Below are positions 5,124 to 6,559 of a stretch of DNA of 6,559 bases, piece after piece. Under the pieces are notes generated by a model. The model did not search any database and had not been told where the DNA came from. It saw only the letters and a list, made by a program, of their open reading frames with translations. How positions within the stretch are numbered: the first letter of the stretch is position 1; every line of letters starts with the position of its first letter. The DNA is from Planctomycetaceae bacterium. Lineage in GTDB: Bacteria > Planctomycetota > Planctomycetia > Pirellulales > UBA1268. The stretch is taken from positions 1 through 6,559 of the forward strand of contig SXWC01000131.1 in NCBI GenBank assembly GCA_005789975.1. The letters are read 5' to 3'. The position numbers and the translations under genes were made by a program.

Positions 5124-6559
5124 TCAGCCCGCGAACTTCTGCAGTTCGGCGACGCCCCCGGGGAGCGTGAGCTGGGCGAGGGGCGTGCCTTCCGGAACGG
5201 GTGTCACGCCGTCACGCCGGGTGAGGGCGAGACTGGTCTGCCGCTTGAGGTGCTGCTCGAGCTCCTTTTTGAAGACCTCCTGACGGTCTTCGGGGAGCTT
5301 CGTGAAGGCCTCACGGCCGCGGCATTTCGGGAACGCCCGGCAGCCGAGCCATGGGCCGCGCTTGCCGTCGCGGAGGTTCATCAGATCGCCGCACTTGGGG
5401 CAGGCAATGTCGGTGACCAGGGGCGGTGGTGAGGGAAACTTGAGGTTGCCCTTGCGGTCGAGATTGAGGATGAACGCCGGCGGCTCGGCGGCCGCGGCAT
5501 CCTTCGCCTTCTTGCCCTTCGGCTTGACCGGCCGAGGCTTGTCCTCGACGAGAAAATCGCCGAACCGGCCGGTCCGCTTCACCATCGGCACGCCGGCCGG
5601 CGAGAGGAGGTCGATCTGCTCCGGCAGCAGCGGCCGCCGCTGGCGGTCCACCGGCATGGCATAGCTGCAGGCCGGCCGCTCCTTGGGTTTGGCGACCCGT
5701 TTCGGCTTCTTCCCCTTGGCCGTCATCGCCGGGACGGGAGCCTCCTCGACGATCTTTTCGTTGTAGCCCGAGCAGGAGAGAAACTCCCCGCCGGTCTTCT
5801 TGCTGAGTTGATACATCAACCGGCGACCACACTCGGGGCAGGCGTATGCCGACCCTTCGGGGTTTTCCTGCACGTGGGGCTCTTTCATCGCCTCTTCGAG
5901 CTTCGGCGCGAGTTCGTCGTGAAACTCGTGGAGCATGTCGGTCCACTTCTTCGTGCCCTGCGCCACCTGGTCGAGTTCCCGCTCGATCTCCCGCGTGTAG
6001 CCGATCTCGATGAACTGGTCGTGGAAGCCCCGTTTCAGGAAGCCGGTGACGGCCTCACCGATCGCCGTGGCTTGGAAGCGGCGTTCCTGCTGGACGACGT
6101 ACCCACGGTTTTCGATCACGTTGATGATGCTGGCGTAGGTCGAGGGACGGCCGATGCCCTCCTCCTCCATCTTCTTGACGAGCGTCGCCTCGGTGTAGCG
6201 CGGCGGGGCCGCCTGGAACTTCTGCCGGGGCTCGATGTCAAAGGGGGCGAGCTGCGTGCCCTTGTCGAAGTCGGGCAGAACCTGGTCGCCGTCGTCCTTC
6301 GGGGTGCCGCTGATCGCGTAGAAACCGTCGAATCGCAGCACGCGGCCGTTGGTCTTGAAGACGGCCCCCGTGTCGCGGTCGCTCCGCCGCATGCGGACGC
6401 TCGTCGAATCCCATTCGGCGTCGGTCGCCTGACAGGCCACGAAACACTGCCAGATCAGCCGGTAGACCTTGAGCTGCTCGTCGCTGAGTGCCGAGGCGAT
6501 GCTGTCGGGATCACGGAGGTTCTCCGCGACCGCCCGAGTCTGGTTTAGCTCCTGATCGA
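5124..6559 (-). CDS. topA: DNA topoisomerase I (type IA), C-terminal part; start beyond right edge
   Basis: The frame is open from the right edge to the TGA at 5124-5126, 477 residues visible. TopA relaxes negative supercoils behind moving polymerases. From the edge inward: a helical region with LSDEQLKVYRLIWQCFVACQ, then a beta-rich segment, then PRYTEATLVKKMEEEGIGRP continuing STYASIINVIENRGYV, QATAIGEAVTGFL and an I-G-Y-T-R-E-I-E-R-E-L-D helix. This is the standard type IA C-terminal core. The catalytic Tyr and TOPRIM domain lie outside the window. The tail carries zinc-finger units, but only the last one (CPKCG...WLGCRAFPKC, about 5322-5402) has all four Cys. The first keeps three (CPECG...LSCSGY), and a middle one (PAGVPMVKRTGRFGDFL) has none. 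Lys/Pro-rich linkers lie between them. The GTG at 6440 is internal. Confidence 0.95.
   Translation of the reverse strand, partial: DQELNQTRAVAENLRDPDSIASALSDEQLKVYRLIWQCFVACQATDAEWDSTSVRMRRSDRDTGAVFKTNGRVLRFDGFYAISGTPKDDGDQVLPDFDKGTQLAPFDIEPRQKFQAAPPRYTEATLVKKMEEEGIGRPSTYASIINVIENRGYVVQQERRFQATAIGEAVTGFLKRGFHDQFIEIGYTREIERELDQVAQGTKKWTDMLHEFHDELAPKLEEAMKEPHVQENPEGSAYACPECGRRLMYQLSKKTGGEFLSCSGYNEKIVEEAPVPAMTAKGKKPKRVAKPKERPACSYAMPVDRQRRPLLPEQIDLLSPAGVPMVKRTGRFGDFLVEDKPRPVKPKGKKAKDAAAAEPPAFILNLDRKGNLKFPSPPPLVTDIACPKCGDLMNLRDGKRGPWLGCRAFPKCRGREAFTKLPEDRQEVFKKELEQHLKRQTSLALTRRDGVTPVPEGTPLAQLTLPGGVAELQKFAG

Noticed and set aside
5808..6548. A 246-codon plus-strand frame opposite topA
   Set aside because: It is an antisense shadow of topA, whose motifs are unmistakable on the minus strand.

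Overview
The window looks like ordinary chromosome from a high-GC bacterium, most plausibly a planctomycete of the Pirellulales type. This rests on the GC-rich coding style, the weak or absent Shine-Dalgarno sites before several core genes, tiny lipoproteins, and a TopA with a lysine/proline-rich, zinc-poor C-terminal tail. The taxon is an inference; there is no rRNA gene to confirm it.

Layout from left to right: (1) 1-844, plus strand: the 3' end of a PLP-dependent cysteine desulfurase-like gene, then a small cysteine-cluster (YkgJ-family) protein. (2) 845-1475: a repeat-rich spacer holding two 72-bp direct repeats, a third, inverted copy of their hairpin core, a 23-bp inverted repeat pair bracketing about 520 bp, a possible terminator, and a possible 27-residue lipopeptide gene on the minus strand. 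(3) 1475-2250, minus strand: a 72-residue predicted lipoprotein with a foldable leader, and an HU/IHF-family DNA-binding protein with a good promoter candidate upstream. (4) 2591-5056, plus strand: an overlapping gene set, pyrD (dihydroorotate dehydrogenase, class 1B type), trpS (tryptophanyl-tRNA synthetase) and acpS (holo-ACP synthase). (5) 5124-6559, minus strand: the C-terminal two thirds or so of topA, convergent with acpS and cut by the right edge.

The most striking observation is an in-frame TAG in trpS, exactly where TrpRS sequences normally carry a tyrosine in the block [14 protein letters not shown]. The frame and the conserved sequence continue intact on both sides. As read, an essential enzyme is split between its HIGH-like and KMSKS motifs. 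A sequence error, a recent mutation with a second trpS elsewhere, a split enzyme and true amber readthrough all remain possible. The second point of interest is the repeat family at 860-1451, which looks like a dispersed intergenic element that can be tested against the rest of the genome.

Functionally, the right half is housekeeping: pyrimidine synthesis, tRNA charging, activation of fatty-acid carrier protein, and DNA topology. I see no phage, CRISPR, toxin-antitoxin or defence genes and no clear new multi-gene system.
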